Assembly (NCBI GenBank): GCA_020051015.1
Contig: JAGVJQ010000034.1
Coordinates: 1-52,522, forward strand
Source: Gammaproteobacteria bacterium
Lineage (GTDB): Bacteria > Pseudomonadota > Gammaproteobacteria > UBA1113
Length of the DNA: 52,522 nt
Reading direction: 5' to 3'
Part shown: positions 26,450 to 34,426 of the stretch, piece after piece
Numbering within the stretch: position 1 is the first letter of the stretch
How the letters are laid out: each line of letters opens with the position of its first letter
Position numbers and translations under genes: made by a program
Notes under the pieces: generated by a model
Database searches by the model: none
What the model was told of the DNA's origin: nothing
What the model saw: only the letters and a program-made list of their open reading frames with translations

Positions 26450-27145
26450 TTAATCTTTTAAAATATCAATTAAATTCAAATCAATGAGACTCTTTGGCAC
26501 ATGTTTTTGATAACCTTGTTCAATGGCTGTAACTAGTAATTCAGCTTTGTTCATGCAACCTAGCTTTGATTTTATATTTTCGGTATACGATTCGACGGTG
26601 CGTTTGGATAACTTTAGTATTTCACCAATTTGTTTAGCTGTTTTACCACGTAACTGTAAAAATAGACACTCTAGTTCACGTTGTGATAATTCAGCAGGAT
26701 TATCATTAGCATTTAAATTGTAATAGTCTGGAATAGTTGCTAAAGGTTGGAATTTCTTATCAATTTGTTTTAATGACGTTAAAAGATTCTCTTGTTGCCA
26801 TGATAAGCAGTGATAAAGCACACCAATAATTTTCTCTTCTTCATTGCGTAATGGTTTTTTCTGCAAAAAATATGTTTTATTATCTGTTGAACTCTCTAAC
26901 GTATGCATAATTTCTATGGTATGCCCTTGCAAAGCGAGCAAATCATGTTGCCGATAAATTGCATTTTGGGTTGGTTTGCTCGAAGTTAATTCATCATCGC
27001 TAATACCAATTAATTCTTCGCGGCAGTTTAATTTCATTTGTATGATTAAACTTTTATTGGCACCAATATATTTTAAATTAGTATCTTTCCAAGCAACAGC
27101 GGCAGGAATTTGATCAAGAATCAATTGATTAGTAATGATTAACAT
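26450..27145 (-). CDS. PAS-LuxR transcriptional regulator
   Basis: This 231-residue protein has an N-terminal PAS-like sensor domain (about 5-120; VAWKDTNLKYIGANKSL, GISDDEL) and a C-terminal GerE/LuxR helix-turn-helix (about 155-215; LSQRELECLFLQLRGKTAKQIGEILKLSKRTVESY...). No receiver domain is present, so it is not a classical response regulator. The PAS domain should sense a small ligand or redox state. It lies directly upstream of the radical SAM operon with a palindrome in between, which makes that operon its obvious candidate target. Confidence 0.88.
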   Translation of the reverse strand: MLIITNQLILDQIPAAVAWKDTNLKYIGANKSLIIQMKLNCREELIGISDDELTSSKPTQNAIYRQHDLLALQGHTIEIMHTLESSTDNKTYFLQKKPLRNEEEKIIGVLYHCLSWQQENLLTSLKQIDKKFQPLATIPDYYNLNANDNPAELSQRELECLFLQLRGKTAKQIGEILKLSKRTVESYTENIKSKLGCMNKAELLVTAIEQGYQKHVPKSLIDLNLIDILKD

Positions 27146-27175
27146 GACTTGATTCCATTTAGGATAGAGAAAAAA

Positions 27176-27442
27176 CTATAACAACTGTTTTCTTGCTTTA
27201 CGACTTGGAAACAATGTTTTAAAAAAAATATCACCATTAGCTTCCAGAACAAAAGGAACAGCATACACTTCATCAGATAAACGTACATAAAGAATCTTCT
27301 GATTTGGGTATTTCTTTTGATTATAATGATCTTTAATTTCTAAAATATTTCCATCAGAAATAGCTTGAATTATTTCATCAAAACCAATACCTATTTCATT
27401 TAACAACAATGCATTCTTTTCGTAATTATATTTAAACTGCAT
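27176..27442 (-). CDS. Small toxin-like protein of a toxin-antitoxin pair
   Basis: This 88-residue protein starts FKYNYEKNALLLNEIGIGFDEI and ends FFKTLFPSRKARKQLL. It resembles the BrnT-like/COG2929 small toxins in having an N-terminal strand-plus-helix and a C-terminal basic SRKA segment, although the central KYPNQKILYV block marks a distinct subgroup. It follows the antitoxin gene by nine bases on the same strand. The likely activity is ribonuclease-like growth inhibition, inferred from the family. Its exact family name is uncertain. Confidence 0.75.
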   Translation of the reverse strand: MQFKYNYEKNALLLNEIGIGFDEIIQAISDGNILEIKDHYNQKKYPNQKILYVRLSDEVYAVPFVLEANGDIFFKTLFPSRKARKQLL

Positions 27443-27451
27443 TGGTTTACC

Positions 27452-27715
27452 TTAAAAACTGGTTGCATCTTTATGAATTAGCATATTGAGATAAGTTTGG
27501 TAAGGAATGCCGCACTTCGAGGCTTTAATTTTTATTATTTCGATATCGTGTGCTGAAACACGAATAGTAATTGGTTTTTTATCTTGTAAATGTTTTTTTG
27601 CTGCGTCCTGTAACTGATTGATTAATTTATTTTTATTACTTGTAACAGGTAATCGCCCGAAATTATCTTCAAGATCTTGCTCATATAAATCTAGATTGTC
27701 TTTCTTTGCCATCAT
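27452..27715 (-). CDS. CopG-type antitoxin
   Basis: This is a roughly 87-residue ribbon-helix-helix protein. The C-terminal KPITIRVSAHDIEIIKIKASKCGIPYQTYLNMLIHK matches the CopG antitoxin family (PF12441 type). The N-terminal region is charged and may wrap the toxin. It is the first gene of the pair and is expected to repress the promoter at 27745-27772. The start has tandem ATGs without a strong ribosome binding site. Confidence 0.8.
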   Translation of the reverse strand: MMAKKDNLDLYEQDLEDNFGRLPVTSNKNKLINQLQDAAKKHLQDKKPITIRVSAHDIEIIKIKASKCGIPYQTYLNMLIHKDATSF

Positions 27716-27744
27716 CGTACCATTTAATAGAAATTATAATACTT

Positions 27745-27772
27745 AATATAGCTCAAATACATACATTGTCAA
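27745..27772 (-). promoter_or_regulatory. Sigma70-type promoter of the antitoxin-toxin pair
   Basis: On the minus strand, TTGACA (27767-27772) is followed after 16 bases by TATATT (27745-27750), a strong match. The antitoxin ATG is about 30 bases downstream. A small palindrome, ACTGA-A-TCAGT, lies just upstream over the rsmE stop region. Confidence 0.65.
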
Positions 27773-27784
27773 TACTGAATCAGT

Positions 27785-28513
27785 TTAATTAAAATCACCA
27801 AATATAGCTTGCAGCGCAGCAATGACGGCTAAACCGGCTGTTTCAGTACGTAAAATGCGGGGTCCGAGTTTAATCCCAGTAAATTGATGGGTAGTAGCAT
27901 ATTGAATTTCTTTATCACTTAATCCGCCCTCACCCCCAATGAGTAAAGCAAACTCGAGTGCTGGTGTTAAGGATTTGATGGTGTTTTCCGCTGCGGGCTC
28001 AAGTATTAATTTATGTTGTGCTTTAGCACTAGCGATCCAAGTTAAAATGGGTTGTGGTTGATGTAATGTAGGTACTATTGTCCGCCCTGATTGTTCACAT
28101 GCGCTGGTCATAACACCTTGCCAGTGCGCCATTTTTTTATCTGCGCGTTCTTCTTGTAACTTTACATTACAAAAATCACTGGTGAGTGGTGTAATTTCAG
28201 TAACACCTAATTCCACTGCTTTTTGTAAGGTATAATCCATGCGTTCACCACGGGAAATAACTTGACCAAGGTGAATGGTTAACGCACTACTAATATCTTG
28301 TGCGATAAATTGCTCGAGCATGACAATAACTTCGCGTTTACTAATAGAAGTAATGCGACTGATATATTCACCGCCGTGACCATTGAACAAGTGAATTTGC
28401 GCACCAACTGGCAAACGCAATACTCGTGCAACATGATTGGCAGCATTTTCATCAAGAGCAACAGCCGCACCAAGTTGTAGCGGCTGTGTTGTGTAAATAC
28501 GTGTAATGCGCAT
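27785..28513 (-). CDS. rsmE: 16S rRNA m3U1498 methyltransferase
   Basis: This SPOUT-class enzyme methylates U1498 of 16S rRNA. The N-terminal PUA-like part (NHVARVLRLPVGAQIHLFNGHGGEY) and the knot region (ALLIGGEGGLSDKEI, LGPRILRTETAGLAVIAALQ) are diagnostic. It has 242 aa, full length. It begins six bases after ahcY on the same strand, so the two are cotranscribed, an arrangement with no obvious metabolic link other than use of SAM and removal of SAH. Confidence 0.95.
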   Translation of the reverse strand: MRITRIYTTQPLQLGAAVALDENAANHVARVLRLPVGAQIHLFNGHGGEYISRITSISKREVIVMLEQFIAQDISSALTIHLGQVISRGERMDYTLQKAVELGVTEITPLTSDFCNVKLQEERADKKMAHWQGVMTSACEQSGRTIVPTLHQPQPILTWIASAKAQHKLILEPAAENTIKSLTPALEFALLIGGEGGLSDKEIQYATTHQFTGIKLGPRILRTETAGLAVIAALQAIFGDFN

Positions 28514-28519
28514 TGATGA

Positions 28520-29806
28520 TTAATAACGGTAGTATTCTGGTTTGTAAGGACCGTCAATAGGAACCCCTAACGCATCGGCTTGTGCTTGTGTTAAGCGTGT
28601 CAATTTAACACCTAATTTATCAAGATGTAAGCGTGCCACATCTTCGTCTAATTTTTTCGGTAAAACATAAACTTGTTTTTGATACTTATCGCTATGTTGC
28701 CATAATTCCATTTGCGCCAATACTTGATTGGTAAATGAATTTGACATAACAAAGCTTGGGTGACCGGTGGCACAACCTAAATTCACCAAACGGCCTTCTG
28801 CTAATACAATGATACGTTTGCCATCTGGGAAAATCACATGATCAACTTGTGGTTTGATATTTTCCCACTTAAATTGACGTAATTCAGCAATTTCAATTTC
28901 AGAATCAAAGTGACCAATGTTGCACACAATAGCTTGGTGCTTCATTTTTTTCATGTGCTCAAGCGTGATAACACGATCATTACCTGTTGCCGTCACGAAA
29001 ATGTCACCCATTGGTGCAGCATCTTCCATCGTAACCACTTGATATCCTTCCATTGCTGCTTGTAATGCGCAAATGGGATCGATTTCAGTAATTAATACGC
29101 GTGCACCTAAGCTACGCAATGATTGTGCACAGCCTTTACCCACATCGCCATAACCTAATACCACGGCAATTTTACCTGCGATCATGATATCAGTTGCACG
29201 TTTAATGCCATCCATTAAAGATTCACGGCAGCCATATAAATTATCAAATTTAGATTTAGTAACGGAATCATTTACGTTAAATGATGGCGCTTTTAAGATG
29301 CCTTTTTTCGCCATTTCATATAAACGATGGACACCGGTTGTGGTTTCTTCGGTAATGCCACGTACTTCAGCCATCACTTCCGGATATTTCTCATGTAACA
29401 CTAAGGTTAAATCACCGCCGTCATCTAATACCATATTGGGGCGCCAGCCGTTAGGGCCAAATATAGTTTGATCCACACACCACCAATATTCTTCTTCGGT
29501 TTCGCCTTTCCAAGCAAAGACTGGAATACCCGCTTTAGCAATAGCAGCTGCTGCATGATCTTGGGTGGAGAAAATATTGCATGATGACCAACGTACTTCC
29601 GCACCTAAAGCAACTAAGGTTTCAATTAATACAGCAGTTTGAATCGTCATATGTAAACACCCAGCGATACGGGCACCTTTTAAAGGTTTTTGCGCCGCAT
29701 ATTTTTCGCGGATAGCCATTAAGCCTGGCATTTCAATTTCTGCCATGGTCATTTCTTTGCGGCCCCAATCGGCTAGCGACATATCAGCTATTTTATAATC
29801 GTTCAT
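28520..29806 (-). CDS. ahcY: Adenosylhomocysteinase
   Basis: It hydrolyses S-adenosylhomocysteine to adenosine and homocysteine, removing the inhibitor produced by methyltransferases. Conserved segments include [21 protein letters not shown], the [15 protein letters not shown] motif, [13 protein letters not shown], the NAD-binding [13 protein letters not shown] and the C-terminal KPEYYRY. It has 428 aa and is complete. The start follows AGAGGAA. I looked for an SAH riboswitch in the short leader and could not support one. The divergent toxin gene begins 165 bases away. Confidence 0.97.
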   Translation of the reverse strand: MNDYKIADMSLADWGRKEMTMAEIEMPGLMAIREKYAAQKPLKGARIAGCLHMTIQTAVLIETLVALGAEVRWSSCNIFSTQDHAAAAIAKAGIPVFAWKGETEEEYWWCVDQTIFGPNGWRPNMVLDDGGDLTLVLHEKYPEVMAEVRGITEETTTGVHRLYEMAKKGILKAPSFNVNDSVTKSKFDNLYGCRESLMDGIKRATDIMIAGKIAVVLGYGDVGKGCAQSLRSLGARVLITEIDPICALQAAMEGYQVVTMEDAAPMGDIFVTATGNDRVITLEHMKKMKHQAIVCNIGHFDSEIEIAELRQFKWENIKPQVDHVIFPDGKRIIVLAEGRLVNLGCATGHPSFVMSNSFTNQVLAQMELWQHSDKYQKQVYVLPKKLDEDVARLHLDKLGVKLTRLTQAQADALGVPIDGPYKPEYYRY

Positions 29807-29906
29807 GGTGGTTCCTCTAGCAATAGTACAATTTTTGAGTATCGCTATCTTACTTGGTTTTGCATGGGATTTAAACCTTCATTTAAATATATTTTATATT
29901 TATGCC

Positions 29907-29946
29907 TTGAAATATTACCTTGTGATGTATATATTTATCATATACA
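29907..29946 (+). promoter_or_regulatory. Promoter with overlapping palindromic operator for BrnT/CopG pair
   Basis: TTGAAA (29907-29912), 17 bases, then TATATT (29930-29935) is a good sigma70 promoter. A palindrome TGTATAT-N7-ATATACA (29926-29946) overlaps the -10 box, a typical position for autorepression by a ribbon-helix-helix antitoxin. Confidence 0.6.
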
Positions 29947-29971
29947 CTATTAAGGATGATATTAATAAATC

Positions 29972-30268
29972 ATGTTGAATTTTGCTGAAATTGAAGGTTT
30001 TGATTGGGATAAGGCCAACATCGAAAAAAACAAGAAAAAACATCAGGTTGAGTACTGGGAATGTGAACAAGTATTTTTCAACCAACCACTGTTATTGCAT
30101 GAGGATATTGGTCACTCACATCATGAAAATCGTTTTTATGTCCTTGGTCAATCTGATAATAAACGACGATTATTTATTGCTTTTACAGTCCGCAAACATT
30201 TAATCCGAGTAATTTCAGCTCGTGATATGAGTCGACGGGAGAGAGAAAGTTATGAAACACAGAGATGA
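29972..30268 (+). CDS. brnT: BrnT-family toxin
   Basis: This 98-residue protein has the BrnT layout: FDWDKANIEKNKKKHQV near the start, a middle HENRFYVLGQSDNKRRLFIAFTV and the end IRVISARDMSRRERESYE. BrnT toxins are ribonuclease-like and block translation. It precedes its antitoxin, overlapping by 17 bases, the usual toxin-first order for BrnTA. The start codon is not well supported by a ribosome binding site, since AAGGAT lies about 15 bases upstream. It is a different family branch from the toxin at 27176. Confidence 0.88.
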   Translation: MLNFAEIEGFDWDKANIEKNKKKHQVEYWECEQVFFNQPLLLHEDIGHSHHENRFYVLGQSDNKRRLFIAFTVRKHLIRVISARDMSRRERESYETQR

Positions 30269-30557
30269 ACAAAAATTACTTGATGAAGACTCAAGTGAAT
30301 TTATAGATTGGAAAAAAGCTAAAAAAGTTGCTTTTCCAAATTTAAAACCATCGACACGCGCCATTTCTTTGCGTCTTAGTGAATCAATGCTCAATGAAAT
30401 TAAGGTTATTGCACATAGTCAAGATATACCCTATCAATCCTTAATCAAGATGTGGTTCAATGAGCAAATTAGAGCATATCATCATGGTTATACCAATCTC
30501 AGCGTTAGCGAACCCTCTAAAACTTATAGCGCAAAGAAAAAAACTAAAAAGTCATAA
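30252..30557 (+). CDS. CopG/BrnA-type antitoxin
   Basis: This 101-residue antitoxin has a charged N-terminus with DWKKAKKVAFPNLKPS, then a ribbon-helix-helix core (AISLRLSESMLNEIKVIAHSQDIPYQSLIKMWFNEQI). It ends in a Lys-rich tail. The core resembles the antitoxin at 27452, although their toxins differ. Its ATG lies inside the toxin gene after GGGAGAGA, which gives coupling. It likely neutralises BrnT and represses the promoter at 29907. Confidence 0.82.
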   Translation: MKHRDEQKLLDEDSSEFIDWKKAKKVAFPNLKPSTRAISLRLSESMLNEIKVIAHSQDIPYQSLIKMWFNEQIRAYHHGYTNLSVSEPSKTYSAKKKTKKS

Positions 30558-30620
30558 GAATATACTACTCACTAATGAAGATGCGAAGGCATGGACAGCA
30601 AGATACGAAGTGATACTTCA

Positions 30621-30851
30621 TCATGGTTGTTTTTTATGTTGTAACGACGTTTGCATTTGAAAACTTGTAATCTTAGGTGAAGATTTTGGTGTGAAAAATG
30701 TAGGTCTAATAAATTTTTTTACTGGTTGTTCCAATGGTTTCAACCCAAAAGGATCAGATGGGTTAGTTGGATCCGGTGCATACCAGAAAAGCAAAGTTTT
30801 ACAAACTGCTTTAACTCCACCAGCAACACTTTCGAATACACGAAAAGACAT
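30621..30851 (-). CDS. Small hypothetical protein
   Basis: This 76-residue ORF lies in a 468-base gap between the toxin-antitoxin pair and the deaminase gene, on the opposite strand. Its ATG has one of the best Shine-Dalgarno sequences in the window, AGGAGAGGAT directly upstream, which is the main reason to accept it. The protein begins MSFRVFESVAGGV, has a hydrophobic stretch VCKTLLFWYAP, and continues Pro/Lys-rich (PTNPSDPFGLKPLEQP). No family is recognised. The ORF on the plus strand over the same bases is less supported. The rest of the gap (30852-31025) is AT-rich and holds the mtaD leader. Confidence 0.5.
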   Translation of the reverse strand: MSFRVFESVAGGVKAVCKTLLFWYAPDPTNPSDPFGLKPLEQPVKKFIRPTFFTPKSSPKITSFQMQTSLQHKKQP

Positions 30852-31025
30852 ATCCTCTCCTAATTTATTTTTCTTCTTACTCTATATGCTAATTTATATT
30901 CCACCATTTTAATGATGAAATTTTTACCATTTACCAGAACTCTCAGCATATGAAATCTATCTTGAGATTACACATTATGATAAAGTACATTAAATTTTAA
31001 CACACTTTGCGCAGGAGTCATCATT

Positions 31026-32342
31026 ATGCAATCAGTCGATTTAATTATCGCGCCACGTTGGTTATTGCCCATTGAACCAGCAAATACCGTCTTGGAACAC
31101 CATGCCATTGCTATTAAAAATGGAAAAATTGTTGCCATTCAACCTGCTGAAATCATGCGTGTTAATTATACGACGAAAGAATACATTGAGTTATTAAACC
31201 ATGTTTTAATGCCTGGGTTTGTCAACACGCATACTCATGCTGCTATGAATTTATTACGTGGTTTGTGTGATGATATTCCCTTGATGGATTGGTTAAATAA
31301 TTATATTTGGCCTGCAGAAAAAAAATGGTTAAGTGAAGCTTTTATTCATGATGGAACACAATTAGCCATTGCCGAGATGATTAAATCAGGCACCACTTGC
31401 TTTAACGATATGTATTTCTTTGTTCCTGCTGCTGTAAAAGCAGCTGAAGAAGCTGGGATTCGTGCCGCACTGGGAATTACTGTATTTGATGTGCCAACCC
31501 CATGTGGTGATAATGCTCAAGATTATTTAAATCGTGGCTTACCGCTATTTGAACAATATAAGAATCATCCACTCATTCAATTAACGATGGCGCCACATGC
31601 GATTTACACCTCTTCGGACGCAACGCTAGTTGAAGTGCGTAAAGCTGCAGAACGTTATAATGCATATATCAATATGCATGTGCAGGAAACGCATGATGAG
31701 ATAGAACAATCAATAGCAAAAACTGGCAAACGTCCATTGGAGCGGTTACACGCACTAGGGTTGTTGTCAGATAAATTTATTGCCATTCATATGACACAAA
31801 TTACACCTGAAGAAATTGAGTTATCTGCAAAAACAAAAATTTCTGTCGTACATTGCCCCGAATCTAATATGAAATTAGCAAGTGGCATTTGTCCCGCACA
31901 ACAATTTTTAAATGCGGGAGTTAATGTTGCTTTAGGTACTGATGGTGCCGCCAGCAATAATGATCTGGATATGATAAGTGAAATGCGTAGCGCCGCATTT
32001 TTATCTAAATTAAGCGAAAAAAATCCAACCACTGTCTCTGCTATTACAGCATTAACCATGGCCACATTAAATGGGGCTAAAGCATTAGGCAAAGATAAGA
32101 TTTTTGGTAGTTTAATTGAAGGCAAAGCTGCCGATATGATTGCGATAGATTTACATCATGTCAACACCGCACCTGCTTATCACCCTACTTCTGCCTTAGT
32201 TTATGCAGCTAATCGCCATCAAGTTAGCGATGTGTGGGTTGCTGGAAAGCGATTATTAGATAATCATCGATTAACAACCATTGATGAAATCGCTTTATTG
32301 GATAATATCGAACGGTGGGAAAGACGAATTAGTTCTAATTAA
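31026..32342 (+). CDS. mtaD: 5'-methylthioadenosine/S-adenosylhomocysteine deaminase
   Basis: This amidohydrolase-superfamily metalloenzyme deaminates methylthioadenosine and/or SAH to the inosine forms. The metal-binding THTHAAMNLLRG, the VQETHDEIEQS region, IHMTQIT, HCPESNMKLASG and LGTDGAASNNDLDM are all present in order. It has 438 aa, usual for the family. The start has AGGAG upstream. With mtnA and the mtnB-like gene elsewhere in the window, it suggests methylthioadenosine is processed through methylthioinosine, as known in Pseudomonas. The required phosphorylase is not in the window. Confidence 0.9.
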   Translation: MQSVDLIIAPRWLLPIEPANTVLEHHAIAIKNGKIVAIQPAEIMRVNYTTKEYIELLNHVLMPGFVNTHTHAAMNLLRGLCDDIPLMDWLNNYIWPAEKKWLSEAFIHDGTQLAIAEMIKSGTTCFNDMYFFVPAAVKAAEEAGIRAALGITVFDVPTPCGDNAQDYLNRGLPLFEQYKNHPLIQLTMAPHAIYTSSDATLVEVRKAAERYNAYINMHVQETHDEIEQSIAKTGKRPLERLHALGLLSDKFIAIHMTQITPEEIELSAKTKISVVHCPESNMKLASGICPAQQFLNAGVNVALGTDGAASNNDLDMISEMRSAAFLSKLSEKNPTTVSAITALTMATLNGAKALGKDKIFGSLIEGKAADMIAIDLHHVNTAPAYHPTSALVYAANRHQVSDVWVAGKRLLDNHRLTTIDEIALLDNIERWERRISSN

Positions 32343-32490
32343 TGAAATTCGTAATGAGAGGGTGGGGCTCTATAATAGCTCTATCCCCTCATTGCGTAGG
32401 CAAATACTTCGTTTAATTAAAATTATTGCTTGCCGAAAATATAAGTTTTTATCATTTATTTTGTATGTTTAATAGGAGCGACTAGACTAC

Positions 32491-32973
32491 TTACTTTATG
32501 GCATTAATTGCTTCATCAATTTGTGTTTCATCGAACACTTGAATATGATTTTGCATTAATAAAGCAGCAGTAATGCCCATACCGTCAATGATTCTGCCCG
32601 AATGCGTACCATCATAAATTTGGCGACTACCGCAAGAAGGGCTACGTGCTTTTAAAATAGCAACTTTAATTCCATATTGTTTGGCTAATGCCAATGTTTT
32701 TTGTGCGCCAGAAATAAATTGTGCGGTTACATCTTCGTCGTGAATAGTAATAATCTTTGCGTTGCTATTTAAGACATCGAGACCATTATTACCATTTTCA
32801 ATTTCAGCAGGGGGTCTTGGGGTCGGTAAACCGCCCGCCATTTCAGGACAAATAGAAATCACTTCGCCCGCTTTAATTAATGCTTGTAACCCGGCATGTT
32901 CTTGCAAACAATTCTTGCCATCATAGCGGACATTTTGTCCTAGTAAACAAGCACTAATTAATATTTTCGGCAT
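32491..32973 (-). CDS. DUF523 family protein
   Basis: This 160-residue protein has the DUF523 signature: ISACLLGQNVRYDG at the start, ICPEMAGGLPTPRPPAEI in the middle and LKARSPSCGSRQIYDG toward the end. The conserved Cys residues (CLLG, CPE, SCG) suggest metal or Fe-S binding. The biochemical function is unknown. It follows metK on the same strand after about 30 bases. The 148 bases between it and mtaD hold only a weak imperfect hairpin near 32353-32392. Confidence 0.88.
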   Translation of the reverse strand: MPKILISACLLGQNVRYDGKNCLQEHAGLQALIKAGEVISICPEMAGGLPTPRPPAEIENGNNGLDVLNSNAKIITIHDEDVTAQFISGAQKTLALAKQYGIKVAILKARSPSCGSRQIYDGTHSGRIIDGMGITAALLMQNHIQVFDETQIDEAINAIK

Positions 32974-33002
32974 GATGCTATTCTCAACATTTGCAAATTA
33001 CT

Positions 33003-34172
33003 TTATGCCCCCAGCTTACCTGCATCTGCTTTCAATGCGGCGGCCTTATCGATTTTTTCCCAGGTAAACTCACCTTCTTCACGACCAAAATGGCCATAGG
33101 CCGCTGTTGGTTGGTAGATTGGTCGACGTAAATTTAACATCGTGATAATGCCATAGGGTCTTAAATCAAAATGTTTCCGTACTAATTTTACAATTTCTGC
33201 ATCAGGAATCGCGCCCGTACCAAATGTGTCGATACTGATCGATGTTGGCTCCGCAATACCAATGGCGTAGGAAACTTGAATTTCACAACGTTTAGCAAGA
33301 CCCGCTGCAACAATATTTTTTGCTACATAGCGACCCGCATAAGCCGCACTTCGATCAACTTTGGAAGGATCTTTGCCAGAGAAACAACCACCACCATGAC
33401 GTGCCATGCCGCCATAAGTATCAACAATAATTTTACGACCCGTTAAGCCGGAATCGCCCAATGGGCCACCAATAACAAAACGCCCCGTGGGATTCACTAA
33501 AAACTTAGTATTAGCTGTAAGCCATTCCGCTGGTAATTCTGGTTTAATAATTTCCTCAATCACCGCCGCACGCAATGTCTCTTGGTTAATTTCTGGTGCA
33601 TGTTGCGTTGACAAGACTACAGTATCGATACCAACGGGCTTTCCATCATGATAAATAAAGGTGATTTGGCTTTTTGCATCAGGTCTTAACCATGCTAATT
33701 TACCTGATTTACGTACTTGCGCTTGACGTTTCACCAAGCGATGCGCGTAGGTAATTGGTGCTGGCATCAAAACATCGGTTTCATCACTTGCGTAACCAAA
33801 CATTAATCCTTGGTCACCGGCGCCTTGTTCTTCTTGATGACTGCGATCAACCCCCATGGCAATATCAACGGATTGTTTACCAATAGCAGTTAATACCGCA
33901 CAGGACTCCCAATCAAAGCCCATTGCTGAGCTGCTATAACCAATATTGCGAATGGTTTCACGAACTATTCCTTCAATATCAACCCATGCAGTTGTGGTAA
34001 TTTCCCCTGCCACCATCACCATGCCTGTTTTCACTAAGGTTTCACAGGCAACACGGGCATGGGTATCTTGTGCCAAGATGGCATCTAATACGGCATCTGA
34101 AATTTGGTCAGCTATTTTATCTGGGTGGCCTTCAGATACTGATTCTGAGGTAAATAGATAGTCGTGTTTCAT
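33003..34172 (-). CDS. metK: S-adenosylmethionine synthetase
   Basis: It makes SAM from methionine and ATP and so supplies the methyltransferases and the radical SAM enzyme in this window. The N-terminal [21 protein letters not shown], the [12 protein letters not shown] motif and the [14 protein letters not shown]-type segment ([19 protein letters not shown]) are diagnostic. I start it at 34172, where GAGGA precedes the ATG and the family sequence begins ([11 protein letters not shown]). It has 389 aa; the longer ORF adds 23 unrelated residues. Confidence 0.97.
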   Translation of the reverse strand: MKHDYLFTSESVSEGHPDKIADQISDAVLDAILAQDTHARVACETLVKTGMVMVAGEITTTAWVDIEGIVRETIRNIGYSSSAMGFDWESCAVLTAIGKQSVDIAMGVDRSHQEEQGAGDQGLMFGYASDETDVLMPAPITYAHRLVKRQAQVRKSGKLAWLRPDAKSQITFIYHDGKPVGIDTVVLSTQHAPEINQETLRAAVIEEIIKPELPAEWLTANTKFLVNPTGRFVIGGPLGDSGLTGRKIIVDTYGGMARHGGGCFSGKDPSKVDRSAAYAGRYVAKNIVAAGLAKRCEIQVSYAIGIAEPTSISIDTFGTGAIPDAEIVKLVRKHFDLRPYGIITMLNLRRPIYQPTAAYGHFGREEGEFTWEKIDKAAALKADAGKLGA

Positions 34173-34373
34173 TATGGTCCTCGATCTTCTTAAATAATCG
34201 TGGCTACGGCATATGATGCAGAACGCATTACTCCGAAGCATTATTGTTTAAATCTTACAGAGATTATGTTTTATACTCTATACAATAAAGGCAAATTGGG
34301 AATTAGCATACCACATTGGTAAATTATGTACAGCACGTTTTGACTGCTTTGCATTGTTGCCGATTATTGCATA

Positions 34374-34404
34374 AAAAAAGCGCGAAAAAATCGCGCTTTT
34401 TTTA
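34374..34404. terminator. Bidirectional intrinsic terminator
   Basis: GCGCGA-AAAAA-TCGCGC (34381-34397) is a perfect six-base-pair hairpin flanked by seven A residues on one side and seven T residues on the other. It works on either strand and lies 22 bases beyond the stop of the Sel1 gene on the minus strand, which it should terminate before metK. Confidence 0.9.
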
Positions 34405-34426
34405 TAATACTTATTAACAAAGCAAA

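Noticed and set aside
29807-29971. SAH riboswitch in the ahcY leader
   Set aside because: The leader is short and AT-rich and I could not pair a conserved core; no support from inspection.
30460-30660. 66-residue plus-strand ORF overlapping the antitoxin end
   Set aside because: It is out of frame within the antitoxin gene and runs antisense to the better supported small gene at 30621-30851.
32343-32490. Intrinsic terminator after mtaD
   Set aside because: The GGGG...CCCC hairpin near 32353-32392 is imperfect and has no T-run.
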